Origin: CAWKDG01 sp963848355
GTDB taxonomy: Bacteria > Actinomycetota > Acidimicrobiia > Acidimicrobiales > UBA8190
NCBI GenBank assembly: GCA_963848355.1
Contig: CAWKDG010000012.1
Span: 1,860,001-1,924,000, forward strand
Length of the DNA: 64,000 nucleotides
Reading direction: 5' to 3'
The notes beneath the pieces are model-generated. The model saw only the letters and a program-made list of their open reading frames with translations, was not told the DNA's origin and did not search any database. Shown here one piece after another: positions 43,201-53,491 of the stretch. The position numbers were made by a program, and so were the translations under genes. Every line of letters starts with the position of its first letter. The first letter of the stretch is position 1.

Positions 43201-44553
43201 ATGACCGACAGCAACGCCCCGGACGTGGCCGCCTCACCCTTCGACGCCTGGTTGGCGGACGACGTCGAGGTGGCGGATCTGCTGCGGGCCGAGGCGGGCC
43301 GTCAGTCGACGACGCTCCAATTGATCGCGTCGGAGAACTTCACCTCTCCGGCCGTGCTGGCGGCCACGGGGTCGGTTCTCACCAACAAGTATTCCGAGGG
43401 GTATCCGGGGCGGAGGTACTACGGCGGCAACAAGGTCATCGACGAGGTCGAGGAGCTCGCCCGCGAACGGGCCAAGGCGCTGTTCGGAGCCGAGCACGCC
43501 AACGTCCAGCCCCACGCCGGCGCCACCGCCAACCTGGCCGTCTACCAGGCGCTGATCGAACCGGGCGACACCGTTCTGGCCATGCGGCTCGATCAGGGCG
43601 GCCACCTGACGCACGGTTCACCGGCCAGTATCACGAGCAAGATCTGGCGCTTCGTGGCCTACGGGGTGACACCCGCCTCCGACGACCCGACGCACCCCGG
43701 CGAGGTCATCGACTTCGACGAGGTGGCGGACGTGGCCAAGCGCGAGCGGCCCAAGCTCATCGTGGCCGGCGCCACCGCCTATTCGCGCCTCATCGAACCC
43801 GAGCCGTTCCGCGAGATCGCCGACGCCGTCGGTGCCCGGCTCATGTTCGACATCGCCCATCCGGCCGGTCTCGTCGCCGGCGGGGTCCACCCGAATCCCG
43901 TCGGTGTGGCCGACGTGGTCACGTTCACCACCCACAAGACCCTGCGGGGACCGCGCGGCGGCGCCATCGTCTGCCGGGCCGACCTGGCCAAGGCCATCGA
44001 TTCGGCCGTCTTCCCCGGCCTCCAGGGCGGACCGCTCGAGCACGTGATCGCCGCCAAGGCGGTGGCCTTTGGCGAGGCGGCCCAGCCGTCTTTCCGCCAA
44101 TACGCCACGGCGGTGGTCGCCAACGCCCGTGCCTTGGCCGACGCCCTGGCCAGAGAAGGATTCCGGCTCGTCTCCGGCGGCACCGACAACCACCTCATCC
44201 TCATCGATCTGCGCCCCTTCGACGCTGCCCTCACCGGCAAGGAGGCCCAGGAGGTCCTGGACCGGTCGGGGATCACCTTGAATCGCAACACCATCCCCGA
44301 CGACCCCCGCTCGGCCTTCGTGACCTCGGGCCTGCGCCTCGGCAGCGCGGCGGAGACGACGGCGGGAATGGGCGTGGCGGAGATGGCCGAGATCGCCGCG
44401 CTGATGGGCGTCGCCCTGCGGGAACGGAGCGACGAGGGCGTGCTGGACCACGTGAGGACATCGGTGCGCGACCTGTGCGACCGGTTCCCTCCCTACCCTT
44501 CGTTGTCCGGCCCGGTGGGCGGCACCGCCGCCGGCGGCGGTCGAGGGGACTGA
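43201..44553 (+). CDS. glyA: Serine hydroxymethyltransferase
   Basis: 450 residues. PLP-dependent; converts serine and THF to glycine and 5,10-methylene-THF. LQLIASENFTS, the YGGN loop and HAGATANLAVYQAL are typical; the PLP Lys is in TFTTHKTLRGPRGG. The C-terminal RSAFVTSGLRLGSAA fits the family. An AGGACGAGGGGACGAAG stretch provides the ribosome site. No glycine riboswitch is seen ahead of it. It supplies one-carbon units, linking with rpiB and downstream wecA only by position. Confidence 0.97.
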   Translation: MTDSNAPDVAASPFDAWLADDVEVADLLRAEAGRQSTTLQLIASENFTSPAVLAATGSVLTNKYSEGYPGRRYYGGNKVIDEVEELARERAKALFGAEHANVQPHAGATANLAVYQALIEPGDTVLAMRLDQGGHLTHGSPASITSKIWRFVAYGVTPASDDPTHPGEVIDFDEVADVAKRERPKLIVAGATAYSRLIEPEPFREIADAVGARLMFDIAHPAGLVAGGVHPNPVGVADVVTFTTHKTLRGPRGGAIVCRADLAKAIDSAVFPGLQGGPLEHVIAAKAVAFGEAAQPSFRQYATAVVANARALADALAREGFRLVSGGTDNHLILIDLRPFDAALTGKEAQEVLDRSGITLNRNTIPDDPRSAFVTSGLRLGSAAETTAGMGVAEMAEIAALMGVALRERSDEGVLDHVRTSVRDLCDRFPPYPSLSGPVGGTAAGGGRGD

Positions 44554-44557
44554 CGCC

Positions 44558-45889
44558 GTGCCCCCCTTGGGGGCGTACGCGGTCGTGGCCGCCGTGGCCG
44601 CCGTCGGTACGTACGTCGCCATGTTCCCCCTCCGGGGCCTGGCCGTCCGGATCGGCTTCGTCGCCGCTCCCGACGAGCGCCGGATCCACGCCCGGGTGAC
44701 GCCCTACGGCGGCGGCGTGGCCATGTTCGTCGCCTTCCTGGTGGCGATGATGGTGGCGTCGCAGCTCCCCCAGCTCCGCAGCATCTTCCAAGGGTCGTCC
44801 GAACCGCTCGGCGTCGTTCTCGGTGCCGCGGTGATCTTCGCCGTGGGTCTGGCCGACGACATCAAGGACGTCTCCGCTCCGGCCAAGATGGCGGGCGAGG
44901 TGCTCGCCGCCATGGTCCTCGTCTACCTGGGCGTGACCATGCTGCAGTTCAAGATCCCGCTCGTCGGTTTCATCGTCCTGTCGTCGGGCAGCCAGTGGAC
45001 GCCGCTGCTCACCGCCTTGTGGGTCATCGTGATCACGAATGCCGTCAACCTCATCGACGGCCTCGACGGCCTCGCCGCAGGCATCGTGGCCATCGCCTCC
45101 GGTGCCCTCGCCGTGTACGCCCTGCGCCTCGTCGACCTGGGCCAGCTCCCTCCCGACAATCTCGGCCCCCTGATCGCCGTGATCGCCTTCGGGGTCTGTA
45201 TCGGCTTCCTTCCCCACAACTTCCATCCGGCGCGCGCCTTCATGGGCGACACCGGGGCGCTGTTCCTCGGGCTGCTCATGGCCGCCGCCACGATGGAGAT
45301 CGGAGGGCGTCAGCCCGAGGCGAGCGGCCAGACCTTCTTCTTCTTCATCCCCCTGTTCATCCCCCTGTTCATCCTGGGTGTCCCCATCGCCGACATGGCG
45401 TTCGCCTTCGTGCGGCGCACGGCCAAGGGCACCGGGTTCCACACACCCGACAAGGACCACGTCCATCATCGTCTCCTGCGCCTCGGTCACGGGCCCCGCC
45501 GGACGGTCGTGATCCTGTGGGCGTGGACGGCGCTGCTGTCCGGCTTCGTGCTCTATCCGCTCTTCGTCAGCCGGGCCAACGCCGTCATCCCCTTCGGGGC
45601 CGTGGTCCTCGGCCTGGTCCTCTACACCTTGTTCCACCCAGGCCTGCGCAAGAACGCTCCACCGGTCGAAGGCGAGGCCACCGAGGAGCCCCCGGTCCTG
45701 GTGCCCGCACCGGAGGACGCGTCCGGCGCGGCACCCGACAGGGCCGCACCGACGGCGCCGGCCGTGGACCCCGCCGGATTCGGCCCGCCGGGGGCCAGGG
45801 CCGCGACCCCACGGGAAGGCAACGGCGCCTACGGTGTCCCGGTGGCGGCACCGGTGGTCGCCCCCGAGGCCGTTGCTGATAGCAACTAA
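44558..45889 (+). CDS. wecA: Undecaprenyl-phosphate GlcNAc-1-phosphate transferase (WecA/TagO family)
   Basis: 443 residues, with about 11 membrane segments over residues 1-350. It transfers GlcNAc-1-P to undecaprenyl phosphate to begin cell-wall polymer or arabinogalactan-type linkage synthesis. Motifs are LADDIKD (the Asp-rich loop), NAVNLIDGLDGLA (Mg-binding) and DKDHVHHRLLRLGH (His-rich cytoplasmic loop). The C-terminal 85 residues are Pro/Ala-rich and soluble, an extension beyond typical WecA. GTG 44558 starts four bases after glyA. Confidence 0.93.
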   Translation: MPPLGAYAVVAAVAAVGTYVAMFPLRGLAVRIGFVAAPDERRIHARVTPYGGGVAMFVAFLVAMMVASQLPQLRSIFQGSSEPLGVVLGAAVIFAVGLADDIKDVSAPAKMAGEVLAAMVLVYLGVTMLQFKIPLVGFIVLSSGSQWTPLLTALWVIVITNAVNLIDGLDGLAAGIVAIASGALAVYALRLVDLGQLPPDNLGPLIAVIAFGVCIGFLPHNFHPARAFMGDTGALFLGLLMAAATMEIGGRQPEASGQTFFFFIPLFIPLFILGVPIADMAFAFVRRTAKGTGFHTPDKDHVHHRLLRLGHGPRRTVVILWAWTALLSGFVLYPLFVSRANAVIPFGAVVLGLVLYTLFHPGLRKNAPPVEGEATEEPPVLVPAPEDASGAAPDRAAPTAPAVDPAGFGPPGARAATPREGNGAYGVPVAAPVVAPEAVADSN

Positions 45890-46059
45890 TCGGGGAGAAC
45901 CCGTCGCTCGTTTTGCCGCGCACAAGGGTCGGATGGGAAGATTGCGCCTGTGCGGTACCCCTCCCTCGCTCTTGCTTGTCACCGGATCCTGGCTGCCCTC
46001 TCGGCCGGCACCGGCGCCGGGCACGACGAGTGACCCCAGGCAACGCGGGCCATGCGTCA

Positions 46060-46065
46060 TACAGT
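46060..46065 (+). promoter_or_regulatory. -10 box for the atp operon
   Basis: TACAGT lies eight bases before the TTG at 46074, without a ribosome site, fitting a leaderless start for the ATP synthase operon. The 184-base gap from wecA shows no gene. Confidence 0.4.
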
Positions 46066-46073
46066 CCCGCTGA

Positions 46074-46301
46074 TTGACGCGCGCCGGGCGGGAGGACGTG
46101 GAGGAGAAGCCCTCACCCCGACCGTTCGACCTGATGGCCATGGGTCTCAGCTCGGCGCTCATGATCGGATTCGGTCTGGGCATCGGCGTGGGGATCGACG
46201 ACTGGCTCCACTCGAGCCCCATCGCCACCCTCCTCGGGTTGGCGTTCGGGATCACGGCTGCCGTGAGCAGCACGGTGCACCAGGTCCGCAAATTCCTGTA
46301 G
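46074..46301 (+). CDS. atpZ: AtpZ/AtpI-like small membrane protein
   Basis: 75 residues with two membrane helices (about 22-42 and 50-68): LMAMGLSSALMIGFGLGIG, a loop GIDDWLHSSP, then LGLAFGITAAVSS. The Gly-rich helix and GxxIDDWLxSxP loop fit the AtpZ family (putative F0F1 ATPase accessory; Mg or Ca transport and c-ring assembly have been suggested). TTG 46074 is backed by the leaderless box; GTG 46098, with GGGAGG two bases ahead, is an alternative. First gene of the atp operon. Confidence 0.75.
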   Translation: MTRAGREDVEEKPSPRPFDLMAMGLSSALMIGFGLGIGVGIDDWLHSSPIATLLGLAFGITAAVSSTVHQVRKFL

Positions 46302-46326
46302 CCCGGTCCGGCTCCGGTCGGGCTCC

Positions 46327-46791
46327 GTGCTGATCGGGGAGACGACCGTGCTCGACCTCTTCTCACAGTTCTCTCTCCCGCAGATCTCCACCGTGGCCCG
46401 CCGCACCTCGCTCGCCGCCCTCGGCATCGGAGGCATCGCCGTCCTCGCCCTCGGGCTCGCCGGTCACGCCCTCGTCGGAATCGGCGTCTGCGTCGGCCTC
46501 GCCCTCGCCCTCGGGAACTTCCGTCTCATCTCGCTGGCCACGGTCAAGGCCAGCACTTCCGGCAACCCCGACACACGCCGGCCCCTGGCTCTGAACACCC
46601 TGGGCCGCCTGGGTCTGATCACGGTCATCGCCTTCGGCCTCGTGTTCCTGTCGCGACCCCTCGGCTTCGGGACACTGCTCGGGTTGGCCGCCTTCCAGTT
46701 CACCTTGTTGGCCAACGTCGTCGTGGCCATGCTGCACGAGCAGGGGCAGCCCAACATCGCTCCGGGCGGTACGGGGGAGAGCACCCCGTGA
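46327..46791 (+). CDS. atpI: ATP synthase subunit I
   Basis: 154 residues, four predicted membrane helices (about 28-45, 47-64, 95-112, 118-137). It lies between atpZ and atpB, the usual place for AtpI, a chaperone-like helper of c-ring assembly. GNFRLISLATVKASTSGN is a cytoplasmic loop in the middle. GTG start; its stop overlaps atpB by four bases. Confidence 0.8.
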   Translation: MLIGETTVLDLFSQFSLPQISTVARRTSLAALGIGGIAVLALGLAGHALVGIGVCVGLALALGNFRLISLATVKASTSGNPDTRRPLALNTLGRLGLITVIAFGLVFLSRPLGFGTLLGLAAFQFTLLANVVVAMLHEQGQPNIAPGGTGESTP

Positions 46792-47573
46792 CCTCGGCCC
46801 TTCCCTTCGGGGTTGTCCGCTTCCTGGCCGCCGACATCAACGTCGGCGAGCACGTCCAGCGCAAACTGTTCGGCCTCACCGTCGATCTCGACACCCTGTG
46901 GGCGACGGGGGCGGCCATGGCCGTGGTCATCGTCCTCGGCCTCTATCTGCGCTCGCGGGCGACGGCGGGGGTTCCCGGCAAGCTGCAGCTGGTCTGGGAG
47001 ATGGGTGTGTCAGCGGTGAGCAAGCAGGTGCAGGGCTCCATCGGTCCCCGCGGCATGGCCGTCGTGCCCCTGGCCGTCACCCTCTTCGTCTTCATCCTGG
47101 TGGCGAACTGGTTCGAGGCTCTCGGCATCGGCTCGCCCATCGAATGGCTGCCCGCCCCGACGGGAGACATCAACCTCACCCTGGCTCTGGCCTTCATCGT
47201 GATCATCCCCGTGCATATCGCCTCCATTCGCATCCGGGGGCCGGTGGGGTACGTGAAGCACTATGTGGCACAGCCGTTCCCGAAATTCCTGTTCCCGCTG
47301 AACGCCTTCATCAACGGGGTCGAGGAGATCGCCAAGCCGATCACCCTGGCCCTGCGACTCTTCGGCAACCTGTTGTCGGGCGGCTTGATGCTGGCGCTCA
47401 TCGCCGCGCTGGCCGTGTGGAACATCTCCCACATCCCCATCGGCGATGTCTTCACCCTGGCTCTCAATCCGCTGTGGAAGGTCTTCGACCTGGCCATCGG
47501 GGCCATCCAGGCCTTCATCTTCGCCTTGCTCACGATCCTGTACTTCGACACGGCCATGAGCGATGCGCACTGA
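46788..47573 (+). CDS. atpB: ATP synthase subunit a
   Basis: 261 residues, five to six membrane helices. It forms the two proton half-channels against the c-ring. The essential Arg is in ALRLFGN, and the following helix keeps the conserved Asn. NAFINGVEEIAKPITLALR and the C-terminal IQAFIFALLTILYF helix are standard. GTG 46788 overlaps the atpI stop. Confidence 0.97.
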   Translation: MTSALPFGVVRFLAADINVGEHVQRKLFGLTVDLDTLWATGAAMAVVIVLGLYLRSRATAGVPGKLQLVWEMGVSAVSKQVQGSIGPRGMAVVPLAVTLFVFILVANWFEALGIGSPIEWLPAPTGDINLTLALAFIVIIPVHIASIRIRGPVGYVKHYVAQPFPKFLFPLNAFINGVEEIAKPITLALRLFGNLLSGGLMLALIAALAVWNISHIPIGDVFTLALNPLWKVFDLAIGAIQAFIFALLTILYFDTAMSDAH

Positions 47574-47642
47574 GCGCCGTCACCACAGTGGCGACGCACC
47601 CCTAGTCACGACCGCACCCGAGACAGAGAAGGAGCTTTTCTG

Positions 47643-47906
47643 ATGGCAGATCCGAAGCTGGACCAAGCGATTCAGTTGGCCGGCGCCATGATCGGCGGTG
47701 GCCTGCTGATGGGCGGCGGCGCCGTTGGCGCCGCCATCGGCGACGGCCTGGCCGGGAGCCAGACCATCGCCGGGGTAGCCCGACAGCCCGAGGCGCAAGG
47801 CCGACTGTTCACCATCATGTTCCTCACGGTGGGCCTGGTGGAGGCCATGTACTTCATCAACCTCGCCTTCACCGCGCTCTTCGTCTTCTCGTTGTACAAG
47901 AAGTAA
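47643..47906 (+). CDS. atpE: ATP synthase subunit c
   Basis: 87 residues, a hairpin of two membrane helices. The ion-binding carboxylate is Glu67 in TVGLVEAMYFINLAF. The residue next to it is Ala rather than Ser/Thr, and the Gln of Na-type c subunits is missing, so the ring is proton-coupled (inference from family rules). GGGAVGAAIGDGLAG is the Gly-rich inner helix; ARQPEAQG is the polar loop that touches the central stalk. Confidence 0.97.
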   Translation: MADPKLDQAIQLAGAMIGGGLLMGGGAVGAAIGDGLAGSQTIAGVARQPEAQGRLFTIMFLTVGLVEAMYFINLAFTALFVFSLYKK

Positions 47907-47991
47907 CGACGCCGGAAGCAACGACCATCGCCGTTCGACGCCTCCGTCAAGACGGATCGTCGGGCGGCTCACCGATCGAGGCAGAATCGTC

Positions 47992-48525
47992 ATGCCCATA
48001 GCCAGCAGCAACTTCCTGGTCCCCAACGGGACGCTCATCATCGAGATCGTGGCCTTCCTCCTCGTGCTGGTCTTCATCGCACGCGTGGTGCTGCCCCCCC
48101 TGAACCGAACTCTCGAGCAGCGTCAGGAGGAGATCCGTACCTCTCTCGAGGCGGCCGAAACAGCACGCGTCGAGGCCGATGAGACCCGTGCCCAGCGCCA
48201 GGGGATCCTCGACGAGGCGCGCCAGCGGGCCCGTGAGATCGTCGCCCAGGCCAACCAGGTCGCCGAAACCGTCGCCGTCCAGTCCGAGGAGCGCGGCCAG
48301 CAGGAGTACGACCGCCTCGTCCGGGCAGCCGAGACGGACATCGCCCTGGCTCGCCAACGTGCCGTCGACGAGGTGAGCGCCCAACTCGGCGCCCTCGTGA
48401 TGTCCGTGGCCCGTCAGGTCATCGGACGGGAGATCGACGCCACGAGCCATCGCGCCCTGATCGACGAAGCCGTGGCCGCCTTGCGGTCGTCCTCCGACAC
48501 GACCGCAGCCCGATCCCAGAGCTGA
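47992..48525 (+). CDS. atpF: ATP synthase subunit b
   Basis: 177 residues. One membrane helix (about 10-30, GTLIIEIVAFLLVLVFI) is followed by a long charged amphipathic helix (about 45-160), the peripheral stalk. It is a plain b subunit, unlike the b-delta fusion of mycobacteria. ATG start; the 26-base gap to atpH carries its own ribosome site. Confidence 0.95.
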   Translation: MPIASSNFLVPNGTLIIEIVAFLLVLVFIARVVLPPLNRTLEQRQEEIRTSLEAAETARVEADETRAQRQGILDEARQRAREIVAQANQVAETVAVQSEERGQQEYDRLVRAAETDIALARQRAVDEVSAQLGALVMSVARQVIGREIDATSHRALIDEAVAALRSSSDTTAARSQS

Positions 48526-48550
48526 GACGCGGCGAGACAGGGAGCGATCC

Positions 48551-49473
48551 GTGCATCCGGTACTTCGTGGCTATGCCACCGCCATTCTCGAATCGGCCCG
48601 GGTCGATGGCGAAGCCGCGGTCGTGGCCGACGAGCTCGGCCAGGTCGAGCGCCTGGTATCGGGCACGCCGGCTCTCGGGACCACCCTGACCGACACCTTC
48701 GTTCCGGCCGCCGCCCGACGGGCCGTGGTGACCGATCTCCTCAGTGCGCGCGTGACGAGCGCCACCCTGCGGTTGGTGGTGCGCGTCGTCGACACCGAAT
48801 CGGCTCCCGAGATCACGGTGGGGCTCCACGACGTGTCCGAGCTGGCCCTTGTCATGCAGGGGCGCAGCGCCGAGGAAGCCGCCACCGACGACGAGCTGTT
48901 GCTGGGGAGAACGGCGGCCCGACAGATGATCGCCGGCTACGCCCGAGCCGTGTTCGAGGCTCTCCCGTCTGTCTCCGAGCTCGACGACATCGAGGACGAG
49001 CTGTTCCGCTTCGCCCGGGTGGTCGAAGCGACGCCGGCGCTGCGCAGCGCCCTCACCGATCGCAGCCTCCCTCTGCCACTGCGGCGGGACGTGGTGGACG
49101 ATCTTCTCGGTACCCGCGCCCACGCCGCCACGGTGCGACTGGTGAAAGAGTCGCTACGCGGGCGTACAAGGGATCTCGTGGCCACCCTCGACTGGCTGGT
49201 GGTGCAGGCCGCCGCGGCCCGCGGCTGGCGGGTGGCTCGGGTCCGTGCCGCACGCCAGGTCGACGCGGGCGAGCGTGAGGAGCTCTCGCAGGCCCTCGAA
49301 CGACTGGCCGGAGCGCCCGTGGAACTGCAGGTCTTCGTGGACGAGAACCTGCTCGGGGGTGCCACCGTGCAGATCGGCGATCTGCTGGTCGACGCCACCA
49401 TCCGCCACCGACTCGAACAACTACAGGAGCACCTCCTCGGAGCCGAGGGGGAGACGCGAGGAGCACATCACTG

Positions 49474-49474
<1 letters not shown>
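48551..49474 (+). CDS. atpH: ATP synthase delta subunit with duplicated N-terminal domain
   Basis: 307 residues, against about 180 for ordinary delta/OSCP. Residues 1-105 (RGYATAILESARV, TPALGTTLTDTFVPAAARRAVV, SATLRLVVRVV) and 128-225 (AGYARAVFEA, TPALRSALTDRSLPLPLRRDVV, AATVRLVKESL) follow the same pattern, so the six-helix head domain occurs twice. The C-terminal part (230-300, ARVRAARQVDAGEREEL, then LGGATVQIGD) is single and normal. The linker holds an acidic segment EEAATDDELLL. The longer stalk cap could replace the function of the mycobacterial b-delta fusion. GTG start; the stop overlaps atpA. Confidence 0.92.
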
Positions 49475-50997
<1,523 letters not shown>

Positions 50998-51000
50998 GCC

Positions 51001-51897
51001 GTGCCCGGGGGCCAGGAGCAGATCCTCAGGCGTCGCATCCGGACCGTCCGGGCCACGCAGAAGATCACGCGCGCCATGGAGCTCATCGCCGCATCGCAGA
51101 TCGTCCGGGCCCAGGGTCGCATCGCCGGCGCCGCCCCGTACCTGAACGGCATCGCCGAGGTGCTGGCCGAAGCGGCGGCCGACGCCGGTGACACCGCCGG
51201 GCGCGTCCTCGGTGTCCCCGAGTCCCCCGGCCGGGTCCTCGTTCTCGCCGTGGTCGCCGATCGGGGTCTGTGCGGCGGGTACAACGCCAACGTCCTGCGC
51301 CCCACCGAGCGCCTGGTGCGCTCCGGGGACGCTGCCGGCGTCGAGTACCGGCTCGTGAGCGTCGGCCGCAAGGCCCAGTCCTTCTTCCGCTTCCGCCACA
51401 TCGAGGTGGAGACGTCGTTCTCCGGCTTCTCCGACCGCCCCACCTTCGAGGACGCCCGCGCCGTCGCCGCCGCCATCAGCCCACCGTTCCTCGACGAGCA
51501 GGTGGACCAGGTCCTCATCGTGTCCACCCGCTTCTTGTCGGCGGGGACGCAAGTGGTCGAGACCCGGCAGCTCCTGCCCCTGCCCGAGCCGGCCGGCGAT
51601 GACGACCGACCGGCCGCGTCGGGCTATACGGAATTCGAGCCCGAGTCACCGGACCTGCTCGTCGAACTGGTGCCGCGCTACGTCGAAGCGGCTGTCTTCG
51701 GGGCCCTCCTCGAGGCGTCGGCCAGTGAGCACACGGCCCGCCAGCGGGCCATGGCGGCCGCCACCGACAACGCCGACGATCTGGTGAAGACCTTGACGAT
51801 CGTGATGAACCGGGCCCGGCAGGAAGCCATCACCACCGAGATCATGGAGATCGTGGGTGGCGCCGAGGCTCTGCGCCAGTCCGCCGACTCCGACTAG
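51001..51897 (+). CDS. atpG: ATP synthase subunit gamma
   Basis: 298 residues, central rotating stalk. The N-terminal helix has RRRIRTVRATQKITRAMELIA and the C-terminal helix has MAAATDNADDLVKTL with NRARQEAITTEIMEIVGGAEAL, the coiled coil that turns inside alpha3beta3. LAVVADRGLCGGYNANV is the Rossmann-like core. GTG start. It is followed 12 bases later by the VTENP repeat ORF, rather than directly by atpD. Confidence 0.96.
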   Translation: MPGGQEQILRRRIRTVRATQKITRAMELIAASQIVRAQGRIAGAAPYLNGIAEVLAEAAADAGDTAGRVLGVPESPGRVLVLAVVADRGLCGGYNANVLRPTERLVRSGDAAGVEYRLVSVGRKAQSFFRFRHIEVETSFSGFSDRPTFEDARAVAAAISPPFLDEQVDQVLIVSTRFLSAGTQVVETRQLLPLPEPAGDDDRPAASGYTEFEPESPDLLVELVPRYVEAAVFGALLEASASEHTARQRAMAAATDNADDLVKTLTIVMNRARQEAITTEIMEIVGGAEALRQSADSD

Positions 51898-51909
51898 GGC
51901 CGACAGCCG

Positions 51910-52035
51910 ATGCCCCAAGACCCTGTGACCGAGAACCCCGTGACCGAGAACCCCGTGACCGAGAACCCCGTGACCGAGAACCCCGTGACCGAGAACCCTG
52001 TGAAAGTGAACGACGAGAAAGCAAAGGGCGCATGA
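51910..52035 (+). CDS. 41-aa VTENP-repeat small ORF between atpG and atpD
   Basis: The ATG at 51910 opens a frame of 41 residues: MPQDP, then VTENP five times, then VKVNDEKAKGA. Its TGA (52033-52035) overlaps the atpD ATG (52032) as ATGA, the same coupling as in neighbouring operon genes. Five perfect or near-perfect 15-bp units lie at 51925-51999. The frame is maintained because 15 is a multiple of three. No strong ribosome site is seen ahead. It could be a true small protein, a translation-coupling leader that sets the beta subunit level, or an old N-terminal beta extension split off by a stop. No known family is recognised. Confidence 0.55.
   Translation: MPQDPVTENPVTENPVTENPVTENPVTENPVKVNDEKAKGA
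51925..51999 (+). repeat. 15-bp tandem repeat, five copies, in the VTENP ORF
   Basis: Unit GTGACCGAGAACCCC at 51925, 51940, 51955, 51970 and 51985; only the last unit differs (final base T). The near identity of copies suggests recent expansion and possible length variation between strains. Confidence 0.93.
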
Positions 52036-53489
52036 CCACCACAATCACCGAACCGGCGACAACCGACCGCTCCGACCACCCCGAAGGGCGCGTCGTGGCC
52101 ATCGCCGGTCCCGTCGTCGACGTCGAGTTTCCGCCACACGCCCTTCCCGAGATCAACATGGCCGTGGAGATGGATCTGGAGCTCGACGGCACCAAGGTCA
52201 CCGTCACCTCCGAGGTGGCCCAGCAGATCGGCGAAGGCCGCGTCCGGTGCATCTGCCTGAAGCCGACCGACGGGCTGCGACGGGGTACCCCCGTGCGCAA
52301 CCTGGGACGTGGGTTGGCCGTCCCCGTGGGCGACGCCGTGCTCGGCCACGTGTTCAACGTCCTCGGTGAATCGCTCGACACCGATGACATCGGTGCCGTC
52401 GAGGACCGGTGGGACATCCACCGCGACGCTCCCGCCTTCGACAGCCTGGAGCCCCGGCGACAGATCTTCGAGACGGGCATCAAGGTCATCGACCTCCTGG
52501 AGCCTTACGTGCAAGGAGGCAAGATCGGCCTCTTCGGTGGGGCCGGGGTGGGCAAGACCGTCATCATCATGGAGATGATCAACCGGGTGGCGCTGAACCA
52601 CGGCGGCGTCTCGGTCTTCGCCGGCGTGGGCGAGCGGACACGTGAAGGCACCGACCTGTGGATCGAGATGCAGGAGTCCGGTGTGATCGAGAAGGCCGCC
52701 CTCGTCTACGGCCAGATGGACGAGCCGCCCGGGGTGCGCCTGCGGGTGGGGCTGGCCGCCCTCACCATGGCCGAGTACTTCCGTGACGTGAAGAACCAGG
52801 ACGTGCTGCTCTTCATCGACAACATCTTCCGCTTCGTCCAGGCCGGTTCCGAGGTGTCGACCCTGCTCGGCCGTATGCCCTCGGCCGTCGGGTACCAGCC
52901 CACCCTGGCCGACGAGATGGGGGAGCTCCAGGAGCGGATCACCTCGACGCGGGGCCACTCGATCACCTCCCTGCAGGCGGTGTACGTGCCGGCCGACGAC
53001 TACACCGACCCGGCACCCTTCACGACCTTCACCCACTTGGACGCCACCACCGAGCTGTCCCGTCAGATCGCCTCCCTCGGGATCTACCCGGCCGTCGACC
53101 CCCTGGCGTCGACGTCGAACATCCTCGCTCCCGAGATCGTGGGGGAGCGCCATTACGCCGTGGCCGGGCGCGTCCAGGGAGTCCTCCAGCGCTACCGCGA
53201 GCTGCAGGACATCATCGCCATCCTCGGCCTCGACGAGCTGTCCGAGGAGGACCGCCTGACCGTCAACCGGGCCCGCAAGATCCAGCGCTTCCTGTCACAA
53301 CCGTTCAACGTGGGCGAGGTGTTCACCGGTCTGAAGGGGGTCACGGTCCCCATCGAGGAGACGGTGGAGTCCTTCGAGGTTCTGCTCAACGGCGAGCTCG
53401 ACGAGGTACCCGAGCAGGCTTTCTTGAACGTCGGTGGAGTGGACACGGTGCTGGCGAAGGCCAAGAAGCTCGAAGCGGGAGTCGAGTAG
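52032..53489 (+). CDS. atpD: ATP synthase subunit beta
   Basis: 485 residues, catalytic F1 subunit. Walker A is GGAGVGKT at 169-176; the catalytic Glu lies in FAGVGERTREG; DVLLFIDNIFRF is the Walker B strand; the DELSEED-type loop reads LDELSEEDRLTV. The first 20 residues (rich in Thr/Asp/Pro) form a polar extension compared with E. coli. ATG 52032 is embedded in the stop of the upstream repeat ORF. No frame problem. Confidence 0.98.
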   Translation: MTTTITEPATTDRSDHPEGRVVAIAGPVVDVEFPPHALPEINMAVEMDLELDGTKVTVTSEVAQQIGEGRVRCICLKPTDGLRRGTPVRNLGRGLAVPVGDAVLGHVFNVLGESLDTDDIGAVEDRWDIHRDAPAFDSLEPRRQIFETGIKVIDLLEPYVQGGKIGLFGGAGVGKTVIIMEMINRVALNHGGVSVFAGVGERTREGTDLWIEMQESGVIEKAALVYGQMDEPPGVRLRVGLAALTMAEYFRDVKNQDVLLFIDNIFRFVQAGSEVSTLLGRMPSAVGYQPTLADEMGELQERITSTRGHSITSLQAVYVPADDYTDPAPFTTFTHLDATTELSRQIASLGIYPAVDPLASTSNILAPEIVGERHYAVAGRVQGVLQRYRELQDIIAILGLDELSEEDRLTVNRARKIQRFLSQPFNVGEVFTGLKGVTVPIEETVESFEVLLNGELDEVPEQAFLNVGGVDTVLAKAKKLEAGVE

Positions 53490-53491
53490 GA

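Noticed and set aside
41685..44699. A 1004-codon open frame on the plus strand
   Set aside because: It runs antisense to the thiolase-like gene and out of frame through rpiB and glyA, with Arg/Gly/His-rich composition. It is a high-GC shadow.
45890..46073. Possible gene between wecA and atpZ
   Set aside because: The only frame is Arg/Pro-rich and starts inside wecA. Treated as promoter region.
51925..51999. CRISPR-like array
   Set aside because: The units are contiguous 15-mers without spacers, and there is no cas gene.
51646..52489. Minus-strand frames reading LGHGV or GSRSR repeats
   Set aside because: These are the reverse complements of the 15-bp repeat in the VTENP ORF and overlap atpG and atpD.
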